A stretch of 64,000 nt of DNA from SZUA-36 sp964650905 (GTDB taxonomy: Bacteria; Pseudomonadota; Gammaproteobacteria; Xanthomonadales; SZUA-36). The stretch is from assembly GCA_964650905.1 (NCBI GenBank), contig CAZYVH010000002.1, positions 17,485 through 81,484 on the forward strand. Reading direction: 5' to 3'. The position numbers and the translations under genes were made by a program. Positions 44,618-54,159 of this stretch are shown piece by piece. The notes under the pieces were generated by a model. It made no database searches. It was not told the DNA's origin and was given only the letters and a program-made list of their open reading frames with translations. Within the stretch, counting starts at the first letter, position 1. The number at the start of each line of letters is the position of its first letter.

Positions 44618-46684
44618 CTAAGGATCAAACAACCTGTCCTGACGCACCACGCCAGCGGGCGCCTTGCCGGTTCCCAGTTCCCGGGCATAACGATGTCCTG
44701 CATACACTGCCGCGGCAATAATGGCAGGTGCATCGCAATCGCCTATTTTGTCCAGTGTAGGTTCAGACTCAGAAGCGGATGCGTTTGATTCCCTTTTCCG
44801 GGCAATCTCTTTATAGAGGCCATCACTGGGGGTTCGCGCGGTGACCAGCACCACGGCGTCCGCCGCCAGCAGACGGGTCTGACCGGTATAGACACAGCTC
44901 AAGCGGGCCCTGGTACCGTCGTATTCATCCAGACCATGTGCGGTGGTGATCTCAACCCCCAGTTGAATAAGACGTTGTTGGGTCTGATAGTGTTCATCCG
45001 TCATCACCCCCCAGGCGGAGACGAGGTTTTGGGGTGTAACAAAACACACCTTTGCACCTTGCGCCACCAGTGCCTCGGCCACGACGCTGCCCATGTAATA
45101 GTGGTCATCGTCAAACACCAACACCCTGCCGGTTGGCAAGCGGCCCTCAAAAATATCGTCGGGTGTAAAAATCTGTTCTTTCGGTCCCAGATTCTGACAC
45201 GGCTGATCGTGGTAACGACCAAAACCATCGGCGCGCCATGTGGCGCCCGTTGCAATGACAATGTGGTTGGCACCGATACCCAGCACGTCGTTGGCACCCA
45301 GCTCGTTGTCCAGAAAAATTTCGACGTTCGGCATGATCTGGATCTGCTGCACCCGGTAATCCCTTACCCGGCCCCATTCGGACAAACCCGGCAAGCGGCA
45401 TTCCCGGGTAACGCGCCCGCCGAGCTCCTTTGAAGCCTCTGCCAGTAAAACAGTGTAACCACGCTGACCGAGCGCCCGGCACGCCTCAAGACCTGCCGGG
45501 CCAGCCCCGACGATGAGCACGGTGGCGTCGCTGCCAGCGGGCAAAATACGCTCAGGATGCCATCCCCGGCGCCATTCCTCACCCATCGTCGGGTTTTGCG
45601 TACAACGAATGGGTACACTCAGGCTATCGCCGGTGTAACAGATATTGCAGCCGATGCACTCTCGAATGTCCTCCAGGCGCCCTGTCTCGATCTTGCGTGG
45701 CAAAAACGGGTCGGCAATGGAGGGGCGGGCCGCACCGATGAAATCCACGATACCCCGGCGCAATTGCGAGACCATGGTGTCCGGTGACGTAAAACGCCCC
45801 ACGCTGACAACGGGTTTGCTGGTGATGGACTTGACGTAGCTCATCGTATTTTCCAGCGATGCTTCCTTGACGAAACGTGACACACCCATTTCGTGTTCGT
45901 AGTCATGCACGTTGATATCCCAGAGATCGGGGAGTTCAGCCAGTATTTCGAACATCTCCTTACGTTCATTTGAAACCGGTTGCGCCGCTGTGCCGGTGCC
46001 GTCATCGGCCGACATACGCACAGCGACCGCGCAGCTATCACCGACCGCGTCTTTGGTTTCTTCGATCAATTCACGTACCAGACGAACACGATTTTTCAGG
46101 CATCCACCGTATTCGTCGCTGCGTTGGTTGTGCCGGGAGGAAAGAAACTGGGACAGCAAATACATATGTGTTGCATAGACGTACACGATGTCAAAACCCG
46201 CTTCCCGGGCCCGCAGGGCCGCCGCGCGGTGCCAACGGCGCAGATTGCGGATATCCTGCAAATCCATGGCCCGGGTCTGATAGGGGTGACCTGCCAGATT
46301 TGGCATGCTGCTGACACCCGGCGCCACCTCCCGGGTCATCAGGTTGGCGCCACCGGCGCCACCGGCCCACAACTCCACCCCCGCCAGGGCGCCAAATTCG
46401 TGCACTTTCTCGGTCATCAATGCCTGCGCCCTGATATCACCCTGGTCCCACAAGCTGGTATAGGGGTGGGGCAGGTCGTCAGAACTGGGGTGAATGGAAC
46501 AATACTCCGTGCAGACCACACCCCATCCACCCTCGGCCTTGACGCCACGCATTTGTGCCAGCATACGCGGACGCAGGAACCCCATGCCGTTGCAATGGGG
46601 TACCTGGTAGAAACGATTGGGTGCCTCAACGGGCCCAATGCGCAGCGGTTCAAACAGAATGTCGTAACGTGGATCGCGGCTCAT
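44618..46684 (-). CDS. Amine dehydrogenase of the trimethylamine/dimethylamine/histamine dehydrogenase group
   Basis: ATG at 46684 gives MSRDPRYDILFEPLRIGP, which aligns with the trimethylamine dehydrogenase N-terminus. The 688-aa protein has an old-yellow-enzyme barrel with Cys31 (YQVPHC), the family site of covalent 6-S-cysteinyl-FMN. Tyr and His in FDIVYVYATHMY, Trp/Asp in DLWDIN, and the 4Fe-4S cluster cysteines CIGCNIC...C follow. The C-terminal half is an FAD/ADP-binding domain (VLIVGAGPAGLEACRAL). The cluster loop lacks the aromatic-bowl Trp of trimethylamine dehydrogenase, so the true amine is uncertain. Such enzymes demethylate amines and pass electrons to ETF. It is last in the tor operon. 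Confidence 0.88.
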   Translation of the reverse strand: MSRDPRYDILFEPLRIGPVEAPNRFYQVPHCNGMGFLRPRMLAQMRGVKAEGGWGVVCTEYCSIHPSSDDLPHPYTSLWDQGDIRAQALMTEKVHEFGALAGVELWAGGAGGANLMTREVAPGVSSMPNLAGHPYQTRAMDLQDIRNLRRWHRAAALRAREAGFDIVYVYATHMYLLSQFLSSRHNQRSDEYGGCLKNRVRLVRELIEETKDAVGDSCAVAVRMSADDGTGTAAQPVSNERKEMFEILAELPDLWDINVHDYEHEMGVSRFVKEASLENTMSYVKSITSKPVVSVGRFTSPDTMVSQLRRGIVDFIGAARPSIADPFLPRKIETGRLEDIRECIGCNICYTGDSLSVPIRCTQNPTMGEEWRRGWHPERILPAGSDATVLIVGAGPAGLEACRALGQRGYTVLLAEASKELGGRVTRECRLPGLSEWGRVRDYRVQQIQIMPNVEIFLDNELGANDVLGIGANHIVIATGATWRADGFGRYHDQPCQNLGPKEQIFTPDDIFEGRLPTGRVLVFDDDHYYMGSVVAEALVAQGAKVCFVTPQNLVSAWGVMTDEHYQTQQRLIQLGVEITTAHGLDEYDGTRARLSCVYTGQTRLLAADAVVLVTARTPSDGLYKEIARKRESNASASESEPTLDKIGDCDAPAIIAAAVYAGHRYARELGTGKAPAGVVRQDRLFDP

Positions 46685-46730
46685 CGCAGAAGGTTCTCCA
46701 TCGCGGGATATCTTTTTATGCCAGCCATTT

Positions 46731-47879
46731 TCAATGCTCACCCTCTTTTACATCTTTGGCGTTTAGCTGCAAATATTTCTGCAAAAAACGGTATTGTTCC
46801 TTAGACAAGTGCCGGATATTGCGTTTCATGTCTTTCATGACACCAATCCACTGATTTGCAAGGAAATTCTTCGCTGGTATTGCCATATGACATGCACCGC
46901 AGGTGCCGCTGTGCAACTTTTTGCCGTAGTCCCATAATTTGGACTCATCCTCAACCATGTCCTTGTTCGTGACCCAGGTTTCATAACTGACTTTGTGCCA
47001 GGTCTGCTCTGTGTCCGTATCGAACATCGTGCTATGGATAAGCGGTTTAGCACGTGCGCCTTTATCCAGCGCCACAGAGAATATTCGCTTGCCCTGTAAG
47101 GCGTAAATCATCGCATCCACGTCATCCTGCTGCCATCCTTCAATCCGGACCCTGAGCCATTTCCCGTTGTTATCCAAAACGGTTAGACCGGTAGCCGGCA
47201 GGATCCGGCTTTCCCTCACACCCGCCTCGCCGGTATAGCCATAAACGGTTTCCAGCGGGTATATCACACCCGCATCGATATCGGGATCGGCGCTTTCCGC
47301 CTTGAGTTGTCGCAAAACCAATGTGTAACCCGTGCTGAGATCCGGCAGGGGATGGACCAGACCCTTGTGGCAATCGATGCAGGTCTTGCCCCCCTGCAAT
47401 CCATCAGACATGGTTTGTGCATCGATGTGGTTTTTGAACTGGTCAAAGTCAATCCCCGCCTGCCTGTGACAGGAGCGACATTCGCGGCTATCGGTGGCCT
47501 TATAAAGCGCCCACACTCTTTCAGCCATCCGAAAGCGTGCGTCTTCGTACATCTCATCGCTACTCAAGGTACCCACAAAATGACCATAGACATGTCTTAG
47601 TGCGTCGATCTTGGCAAACAATCTGGGGCCAAGACCTTCGGGGACATGACAGGAAGAGCAATCCGCCCTGACCCCGGAAGCGCTGGAAAAATGTGACGTT
47701 TGCTGATATTCAGCCAGGGGTGTTTCCATCTCATGGCACGACACACAAAACGCCGTCGTTGACAAACCCGGGTGCAGTGCGAGGGCGGACAATAGCAAAA
47801 CGCTCAAGACCAGTCCGCCTGTCATCGAAATAGCAATTTTTGTCTTTTTCTTCAAAACATCAAACCTGCTTTTAGCCAC
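46731..47879 (-). CDS. torC: Pentaheme cytochrome c TorC
   Basis: This 382-aa membrane-anchored quinol dehydrogenase delivers electrons to periplasmic TorA. It starts GTG 47879 and has one N-terminal helix (IAISMTGGLVLSVLLLSALAL). Five CxxCH heme sites follow: CVSCH (45-49), CSSCH, CRSCH and CIDCH in the NapC/NirT-type domain, and CGACH in the C-terminal TorC domain. The stop overlaps an in-frame GTG of the amine dehydrogenase gene, indicating an operon. Confidence 0.94.
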   Translation of the reverse strand: MAKSRFDVLKKKTKIAISMTGGLVLSVLLLSALALHPGLSTTAFCVSCHEMETPLAEYQQTSHFSSASGVRADCSSCHVPEGLGPRLFAKIDALRHVYGHFVGTLSSDEMYEDARFRMAERVWALYKATDSRECRSCHRQAGIDFDQFKNHIDAQTMSDGLQGGKTCIDCHKGLVHPLPDLSTGYTLVLRQLKAESADPDIDAGVIYPLETVYGYTGEAGVRESRILPATGLTVLDNNGKWLRVRIEGWQQDDVDAMIYALQGKRIFSVALDKGARAKPLIHSTMFDTDTEQTWHKVSYETWVTNKDMVEDESKLWDYGKKLHSGTCGACHMAIPAKNFLANQWIGVMKDMKRNIRHLSKEQYRFLQKYLQLNAKDVKEGEH

Positions 47880-47903
47880 AGAATGCCGGATTTTGGTTTT
47901 TGC

Positions 47904-48548
47904 CTACCCCGTTTGCTGATGGTCGGCTTCCACAAACACCAGGGTCCGTGTTGCCAGGCCGGCGTAAAAGCCAAGCCTGTCAGCATGCACGCACTGATCC
48001 TTGAACGCCACTAACCAGGAGAGCAGGTACTTGCCGATAAATTTCTGTTGAAATTTTTCTGTGAAGCCCCGCTCCTGACCCACTTCTTCGCGCTCGTCCA
48101 GCCAGGCGATGAATTCCAGAATCACAGACAGGTGATCATAGGGTTCCCCAGCGGAATTTTCCGCCGACAGACCCTGCGCATGTATGATGCTCGCCAGTTC
48201 GCGCTCAATTGCCTGATGTGTCGCCTTGTTTTTACTCACATAGACAGAGGCGTAAAGCGGCGATGCGTGCGGACCCCCAACGCCGTGAAAATTCCAGGCA
48301 TAGGACTCGGCCAGGTCCATTGCGGCCTGACCTGGATCCTCCATGTCAGAAAAGTACGTTTTAAGATACCTAATAATGGCTGCACATTCGTATACTTCTT
48401 CCAGGGCGTCCAGCAATTGACGTCGGTTTCCTGTCTGAAAATTCACAATGTCTTGCGCCGTCAACTCCCTGGCAAAAAGGCTGGCCAGAAGACGGTACAT
48501 ACTACTGCGTGCCGCGCTGACGGGTGGTGTGGTTAGAACCGGTTGCAT
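47904..48548 (-). CDS. torD: TMAO reductase chaperone TorD
   Basis: This cytoplasmic chaperone of the TorD/DmsD family binds the TorA signal peptide and helps insert the molybdenum cofactor. The 214-aa all-helical protein contains the family core ESYAWNFHGVGGPHASPLYASVYVSK and EPYDHLSVILEFIAWLDE. It starts 18 bp after the torA stop and 24 bp before torC, so the order is torA-torD-torC rather than the E. coli torCAD order. Confidence 0.93.
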   Translation of the reverse strand: MQPVLTTPPVSAARSSMYRLLASLFARELTAQDIVNFQTGNRRQLLDALEEVYECAAIIRYLKTYFSDMEDPGQAAMDLAESYAWNFHGVGGPHASPLYASVYVSKNKATHQAIERELASIIHAQGLSAENSAGEPYDHLSVILEFIAWLDEREEVGQERGFTEKFQQKFIGKYLLSWLVAFKDQCVHADRLGFYAGLATRTLVFVEADHQQTG

Positions 48549-48566
48549 TTTCGGGCAGGAGCTCGT

Positions 48567-51011
48567 TTAGGCGCCTTTGGGTGGGTCAAAAGCGGTTACC
48601 GGCGGCACTTTTTCGGTGTATTTTTCAATTTGAACCAGTGCGGTATTGGCGTTACAGGACTGGGATAGACTGGATGTCGGTTTGTCCTTTAGCAACGCAT
48701 TTGCATGGCCATGTTTACACAGACTGTCCGGATCACCGCGTTCCACGGGGTCATACCAACCACCCTCCGAGAGTGAAACGACACCGGGGCGAATATCGTC
48801 AGTCACGACGGCGCCGGCCAGCACCTGCCCGCGCTCATTGAATACACGGACCACATCACCGTTCCTGATTTTTCGTGCCCTGGCGTCCCCGCTGTTGATG
48901 GTCACCGGTTCACGGTCTGCGACATTGTAGATGTCGGTTAATGACCCGCATTGATTGTATTGGGAGTGCAGTCGGTAGCGGGGATGCGGGGTGATGAGAT
49001 GGAGTGGAAATGTTTTCGCCCTGGGTGAACCTATCCATTCAAATGGTTCATACCACGTTGGATGGGGACCGCAATCCGCATAAGCCATTTTCTCAATGTT
49101 TTTACAGTAGATTTCGATTTTACCCGATGCCGTACCCAGGGGTTCAAGCAGGGGGTCATTACGAAAATCTCCGTGCTGTACAAAATCAGCCTCATTTTCA
49201 TCGAGCGGAAATACGACCGGTTCACATTTCTCCCAGAACTGTGTAAATCCCGGCATATCAATGCCATTGTTTTTTGACCGTTTACGCGCGACCTCATAGG
49301 AATCTTCAATCAGCTCCATGGCCGTTCTGCCCATGGTGAATTCCTGCTCGATCCCAACCGCCCTGGCGATTTCGCTAAATATGGCAAAAGGTTCCCTGGA
49401 CTCATACAAGGGCTCGATCGCCGCCTTGATCGGAACGATGACCGTGCCGACAGAGTCACTGTCAATATCATTACGCTCCGCTGCGGTGCAAACAGGCAGC
49501 ACGATATCAGCCATCCAGGCGGATGCCGTCCAGGCGATCTCGTGGGTCACAATGGTATCGGGTCTCCTCCAGGCGCGTATCATTTTGCCACGCTCCTGGT
49601 GCCGGCTATGTGGATTGCCGTACTCATTAAAGATCATTTTGATATCCGGATAGCTGATCTTCGAGCCGTTAAAATCAATCACTTTGCCGGGGTTCAATAT
49701 GGCGTCAGTGGTTCTGGAAGCGGGGATCAACGCCGGCGGATTTTCAGGATAGTGTCCATAATCCAAATAGGGGACGCTCGGTGCCATGCCATAAATTGAT
49801 CCGGCATCGGGGTAGTTGTGACCCATGCTATAGCCACGGCCCGCTAAGCCGATCTGACCCACCATGGCAGCCAGGGTCACAAACATCCAGGGTGGCTGCT
49901 CTCCATGATCGGCGCGCTGCAATGACCAACCGGTCAACAACAGGCTGGGTTTTTTGGCAACCAGGTGTGCGATTTCCCGAATTTTGGCAGCCTTGACCTG
50001 GCAAATTGATTCCGCCCATTCCGGTGTTTTGGGCGTACCATCGGACTTGCCCAGCAGATAAGGCAGGAATTTATCGTAGCCCGTGGTGTATTCGTCAAGA
50101 AACGCCTTGTTTTCCAAACCGGCTTCCTGCAGGGCATAGGCCATAGCCAGCATCATGGCCACATCCGTATTGGGTGCCGGGGCAATCCACTCGGCGGCAA
50201 ATTCCCTGGCTGTTAGACAACGTTGCGGGTCAATGACAATGACCTTTTTGCCACTTTTCGACAGTTTTTTCATCCAGTCAAGACCAAAGCCCATATTGGT
50301 GGTATCGCCGGCGTTTAAAGTCCTCACCGGGTCGATCGCCCAAAAAACGAGTACTTCCGCGTTTTCCAGCACGGTCTTCCAACTCGTCTGCTGGGAATAG
50401 ACGTCGGTACCACCGGTAATGTGTGGCATAATCGTCTGCGCGGCGCCGGTACTGTAGTCGGTCATACAATCGGTAAAGCCACCCATCAGGTTGGCAAACC
50501 TGGACATACAACCCGCTTCATAATTGATGCGGCCCGGCGTCAGATAGGCGGTCGAGGTATTGGTCAGGATAGAAGCGTTGCCATGCGTGGCGATGACACG
50601 TTTGAGCTCAGCCGCGATCAGCATTGTTGCCTTTTCCCAGCTGACACGGACAAAACCTTCACGCCCACGTGCTTCACGGTTCGCACCCGGACCCTTTTGC
50701 AGATAACTTTTGCGCACCATCGGGTATTTGACACGCGATGTTGAGTAAACATATTCCGGTATACCGGCCGCGACTGCATTTTTATGAAATGCCTCGTTGT
50801 AAGCCCTTGTAGACACCAGTCGCCCATTCACGGTTTTTGTGTAAACCGGGCCGTGCCAGCTAAAGCTGAAAGCGTTTGTTACAAGGTCGTGTGCCCGGGC
50901 ATTGCTCATCAGTACAGGCGACAACACACTACCCATACCAGCAGCGCTGGTCAGTTGCATAAATCTGCGTCGTGTCATGCCGCTTTGAAGAACATGGTTA
51001 TTTTTTGTCAC
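48567..51011 (-). CDS. torA: Trimethylamine-N-oxide reductase TorA
   Basis: This periplasmic bis-MGD molybdoenzyme reduces TMAO to trimethylamine as a terminal electron acceptor. The 814 aa begin with a Tat signal, TRRRFMQL (13-20), with cleavage near NARA (40). The molybdenum-ligand serine lies in TDYSTGAAQ (Ser187). WAIDPVRTLNAGDT, SLLLTGWSLQRADHGEQPPWM and the C-terminal dinucleotide-binding domain are present. No iron-sulfur motif precedes, as expected for TorA/DorA/BisC. It is first in the tor operon; N-oxides or S-oxides other than TMAO could also be substrates. Confidence 0.95.
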   Translation of the reverse strand: MTKNNHVLQSGMTRRRFMQLTSAAGMGSVLSPVLMSNARAHDLVTNAFSFSWHGPVYTKTVNGRLVSTRAYNEAFHKNAVAAGIPEYVYSTSRVKYPMVRKSYLQKGPGANREARGREGFVRVSWEKATMLIAAELKRVIATHGNASILTNTSTAYLTPGRINYEAGCMSRFANLMGGFTDCMTDYSTGAAQTIMPHITGGTDVYSQQTSWKTVLENAEVLVFWAIDPVRTLNAGDTTNMGFGLDWMKKLSKSGKKVIVIDPQRCLTAREFAAEWIAPAPNTDVAMMLAMAYALQEAGLENKAFLDEYTTGYDKFLPYLLGKSDGTPKTPEWAESICQVKAAKIREIAHLVAKKPSLLLTGWSLQRADHGEQPPWMFVTLAAMVGQIGLAGRGYSMGHNYPDAGSIYGMAPSVPYLDYGHYPENPPALIPASRTTDAILNPGKVIDFNGSKISYPDIKMIFNEYGNPHSRHQERGKMIRAWRRPDTIVTHEIAWTASAWMADIVLPVCTAAERNDIDSDSVGTVIVPIKAAIEPLYESREPFAIFSEIARAVGIEQEFTMGRTAMELIEDSYEVARKRSKNNGIDMPGFTQFWEKCEPVVFPLDENEADFVQHGDFRNDPLLEPLGTASGKIEIYCKNIEKMAYADCGPHPTWYEPFEWIGSPRAKTFPLHLITPHPRYRLHSQYNQCGSLTDIYNVADREPVTINSGDARARKIRNGDVVRVFNERGQVLAGAVVTDDIRPGVVSLSEGGWYDPVERGDPDSLCKHGHANALLKDKPTSSLSQSCNANTALVQIEKYTEKVPPVTAFDPPKGA

Positions 51012-51066
51012 GAATACACACCTTCAGATCACTGGAACGATACAGACCGAATTCCATTCTATGAAA

Positions 51067-51094
51067 ATTAAAAAAAGGCCGGGTAAACCCGGCC
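51067..51094 (-). terminator. Rho-independent terminator of the TonB-receptor gene
   Basis: GGCCGGG (51077-51083) pairs with CCCGGCC (51088-51094) around TAAA. On the minus strand it is followed by TTTTTTTAATTTT. It lies between the TonB-receptor stop and the torA start, so the tor operon must have its own promoter within the remaining 55 bp or rely on read-through. Confidence 0.9.
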
Positions 51095-51125
51095 CTTTCT
51101 ACTCCTCACTTCTTATCGCCATACC

Positions 51126-53717
51126 TTAACCGCCCCAGTTCTTGGTGTAGCGCAGACCGAATTCGCGTGGGCGGTTGGTATAGGACCGTTGCACATGGCT
51201 CCGGCCGTCCTGGACGCTGGCCATACCCCATTCGAACAGTCCGTTGCCGATGGTGTAAATCGCACGCTCATCGGTGACGTTGTTGAGGAACAACGCGACT
51301 TCCCAGTCACTACCACGGATACCAAAACGAATGTCGCCAATGGTGTAGGAAGGCGTTTTAAAGCGGGGATTCGGGTCATCCTCGCCGCGTGGTTCCAGAG
51401 TGTTGACCGAGTTGCCGGTATAGGAAAGCTGTAAGTGTGAGAAAAACTCTGAGCTACCAAACAGCTGGGCAGGCCGGGTGTAATCCAGCCACATGGAGCC
51501 TTTCTGTTTCGGTGTTACCGGTAGTCTTAATCCAGAGGTAATGTTGTTGATACCATCTCCATTGAGGTCGATGGTTGAATCCGTTTCCGCCTCCATGAAT
51601 TCCAGGTTACCACCAAAGGTCCAGTTCTGGTTAAAGGCGTAGTCCAGTTCGACATTGACCCCGGTAATATGTGCTTCACCGGCATTGGTCACGATCTGCT
51701 GCCACGGCTGACCACACTCACCGGCAATCTTGTCAAACACACCTTCGCAGGGTATTGAGGATGGGTCGACCAGTTCGATCTGGTAGTCACTCCATTTCAT
51801 ATAGTACGCCGTGGCGTTCAGACGGCCATTGCCACCGGCAAAGGTGGAACGATAACCCGCCTCATAATTATCCATCAGGTCAGCGTCATAAGAGACCGAG
51901 AAAAAGGGTTCGCCACGGGAGCGATTCACACCACCGGGCCGTTTGCCACGTGTATACAGACCATAGATCATCTGATCGTCATTCACTGTCCAGGCCAGTG
52001 CAACCTTGGGGATAAACTCTTTCTCAACGGCGGTGTGTGGCTCAACAAAGCCGTTGGCAAGACGAAAGGCCCTGGACAGCGGATCGCCTGTATCCGGCTC
52101 ACCGTTCAGACCAATGTCTCCCGGGTGATCCACGATATAGTGGTTGGAGTTGGTGCGTTTGAAATACCGTCCACCAAGGGTCAGGTCCCAGGCAGCATTG
52201 ATGTGCCAGGTCAATTCGCCAAATACCGCTTTCTGCTCCCAGTCGGTACTGCTTTGTGAGTACCAGTGAGAGGTCGCCTGTGGAAAGGTGGTCGGTGTGC
52301 CATAATAGTTTGAGAAATACCACTCCCAGTAATTGAGCGAAGCAGAATCCTGGTAAAGATTGGTATCACCATTACCACCCAGGGTCGATGTTGCGAACGG
52401 TGCCTGCCAGGAGTCATTGCTGTTTTCGTAATACGCACCAATCAACCAGTCAGCCCTGTCACCCTGGTGAGAGAGCCGGACCTCGGTGGTGAACTTGTCC
52501 TGTTGCGCCGGCGAGTAATAGGAACTGAAAAAGTCGCTGTCTACCGTTTCTCCGGCACAGTAAACAGGCCACCAGACAACATAACCGGTTTCCGGGTTGG
52601 CCCAGTAGTAAGGCAAATCCGCCGAGCTGTAGTAGCTGTCATGACAGTACAGTGCCGCCCAGTAATGGGCATAGGCGGTAATATCAAACAAGGCCTTGAT
52701 ATCACGCTCGTAATAGTTGACCGCACCCACCAACTGTGCAAAGCCAAGGTCACCATTGACCGTGAACGAGTACATCTGGTAGTTGTCGTCGCGGTATTCC
52801 TTATGAAAGCGGACCGTCTTCAGGTCACCAACATAGGGATCGAAATCGTTGTCAGCGCCGGCATTGGTGTCCTGCGTCAAGGCAGTCAGCGAGGTGTTCC
52901 AGTCTTCATTGATATCCCAGGAGAGAATGACCCTGGCACCCTTGATATCTGCATCGTTCCAGCGCTTTTCCACCGATGCCGAGTTATCCAGGGTGCCAAA
53001 ACCGGCCGGATAGGCCACGCCGAGCGTAGAGGTATCAGGTGTATGTCCCAATACATTGTCAATATAACCGCCATCATGGTCAGTGAAACCCACCACACGC
53101 AGAGCCAGACTATTTTTAACCAGCGGGATATTGAAAACCAGTGAACCACGATAACTGGCATCACTCTTGGAGCCGCCTCTTAGCTCCATATCAACGGTTG
53201 CCTCAAACGCATCCATGTCGGGCTTGTTGGTGATGATCCGCATGGTGCCCGCTTGAGCATCGGAACCGTACAGTGTTCCCTGTGGTCCGGAAAGTGCTTC
53301 AACACGCTCAATATCGACCATCCTTATGCTCGGCTGGCTACCGGTCGTGGTGACCGAGATCTCATCCAGGTAGACCGAGGATGTTGATTGTGCAATATAA
53401 CCCTGGCCGGTCGTTGCGCCACGGAAGACAACCACATTTGAACCGGCCCCGTAGGTGACCACGTTGACCGAAGGTGTAAAGCGTGAGTAATCCTCTATGC
53501 CCTTGGCACCCATCGATGCCAGCGCTTCGGAAGTGAGTGCCTGGACCGTTGCCGGAATATCCTGCACACTCACACTGCGTTTGGTCGCGGTGACGATGAC
53601 CTCTTCCAGAAAAGCATCGTTATCGTCGCTTTGCGCCAGCACTTGCTGACCGGGTGTGAGTGCAGTGGCGATGGCACCTGCGAAGGGTGTGAGTAAGTAT
53701 CTTTTGTTAATATCCAT
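51126..53717 (-). CDS. TonB-dependent outer-membrane receptor
   Basis: The product is 863 aa. A signal peptide ends near VLAQS. A TonB box EEVIVTATKR and the plug domain (SVQDIPATVQALTSEAL, FRGATTGQGYIAQSTSSVYLDEI, RVEALSGPQGTLYGSDAQAGTMRIIT) are followed by a 22-strand barrel. The barrel ends FGLRYTKNWGG, with a terminal aromatic region. This plug type is typical of marine and sphingomonad receptors for organic substrates rather than siderophores. Context (tor operon, sulfatase, symporter) suggests import of a sulfated or amine-containing compound. The substrate is unknown. Confidence 0.92.
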   Translation of the reverse strand: MDINKRYLLTPFAGAIATALTPGQQVLAQSDDNDAFLEEVIVTATKRSVSVQDIPATVQALTSEALASMGAKGIEDYSRFTPSVNVVTYGAGSNVVVFRGATTGQGYIAQSTSSVYLDEISVTTTGSQPSIRMVDIERVEALSGPQGTLYGSDAQAGTMRIITNKPDMDAFEATVDMELRGGSKSDASYRGSLVFNIPLVKNSLALRVVGFTDHDGGYIDNVLGHTPDTSTLGVAYPAGFGTLDNSASVEKRWNDADIKGARVILSWDINEDWNTSLTALTQDTNAGADNDFDPYVGDLKTVRFHKEYRDDNYQMYSFTVNGDLGFAQLVGAVNYYERDIKALFDITAYAHYWAALYCHDSYYSSADLPYYWANPETGYVVWWPVYCAGETVDSDFFSSYYSPAQQDKFTTEVRLSHQGDRADWLIGAYYENSNDSWQAPFATSTLGGNGDTNLYQDSASLNYWEWYFSNYYGTPTTFPQATSHWYSQSSTDWEQKAVFGELTWHINAAWDLTLGGRYFKRTNSNHYIVDHPGDIGLNGEPDTGDPLSRAFRLANGFVEPHTAVEKEFIPKVALAWTVNDDQMIYGLYTRGKRPGGVNRSRGEPFFSVSYDADLMDNYEAGYRSTFAGGNGRLNATAYYMKWSDYQIELVDPSSIPCEGVFDKIAGECGQPWQQIVTNAGEAHITGVNVELDYAFNQNWTFGGNLEFMEAETDSTIDLNGDGINNITSGLRLPVTPKQKGSMWLDYTRPAQLFGSSEFFSHLQLSYTGNSVNTLEPRGEDDPNPRFKTPSYTIGDIRFGIRGSDWEVALFLNNVTDERAIYTIGNGLFEWGMASVQDGRSHVQRSYTNRPREFGLRYTKNWGG

Positions 53718-54159
53718 GCGTATTTGACCTTAAATTTATTTTGTTCAGCGCCTGGGTTTTAGCACATAAAGCCTGTTTGGAAGTGGCGTTCCCGCCAGAC
53801 CGACGCGGCTGAAGACCAAACTATTTTTGCCCACTATACCTACATTGTCACAATTTTCAAAACAAGAAATCTTGCCCTATAGGGTCGACCCTATAGGGTC
53901 GATATGAGAATATCCCGGTCAATCGTTGCCAACGATTCGCCCCGGCATTGTACTTTCTGAGTTGGTGATCTCAATGGCGCTACCTAATTCCTTTCCTGTA
54001 TTTCGCCTGCTTAACTCTCACGCTCATAACTTCGCGAAATTCATGTTGGACAAGACGTTTCATTGCAAGACAGCTTGTATTGACGTACTGTTTCTTAGAG
54101 AAGGACTTTTCCTGATTCTTGCAGGGTTCCTATCCCATATCACCTGAAAGGAGACCGCT
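53718..54159. promoter_or_regulatory. Divergent promoter region of TonB receptor and sulfatase
   Basis: These 442 bp separate two divergent exported-protein genes and hold no gene. It contains one outstanding operator-like palindrome at 53875-53902, about 160 bp upstream of the receptor start. The sulfatase end carries AAAGGAG, 7 bases before its TTG. Confidence 0.6.
53875..53902. promoter_or_regulatory. Tandem 14-bp palindromic operator-like site
   Basis: The unit CCCTATAGGGTCGA occurs twice back to back. The first 24 bases (53875-53898) are a perfect palindrome: CCCTATAGGG, TCGA, CCCTATAGGG. Such symmetry in a divergent promoter region strongly suggests a dimeric or tetrameric regulator site. 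The regulator is not identified; the AraC-type gene at 57714 is one candidate, although AraC sites are usually direct repeats. Confidence 0.75.

Noticed and set aside
46685..46741. GTG start at 46741 for the amine dehydrogenase
   Set aside because: It is in frame and overlaps torC, but ATG 46684 reproduces the family N-terminus and places the FMN cysteine at the expected position.
45980..46804. 274-aa plus-strand ORF
   Set aside because: It is antisense to the amine dehydrogenase barrel domain, where the minus frame carries conserved catalytic motifs.
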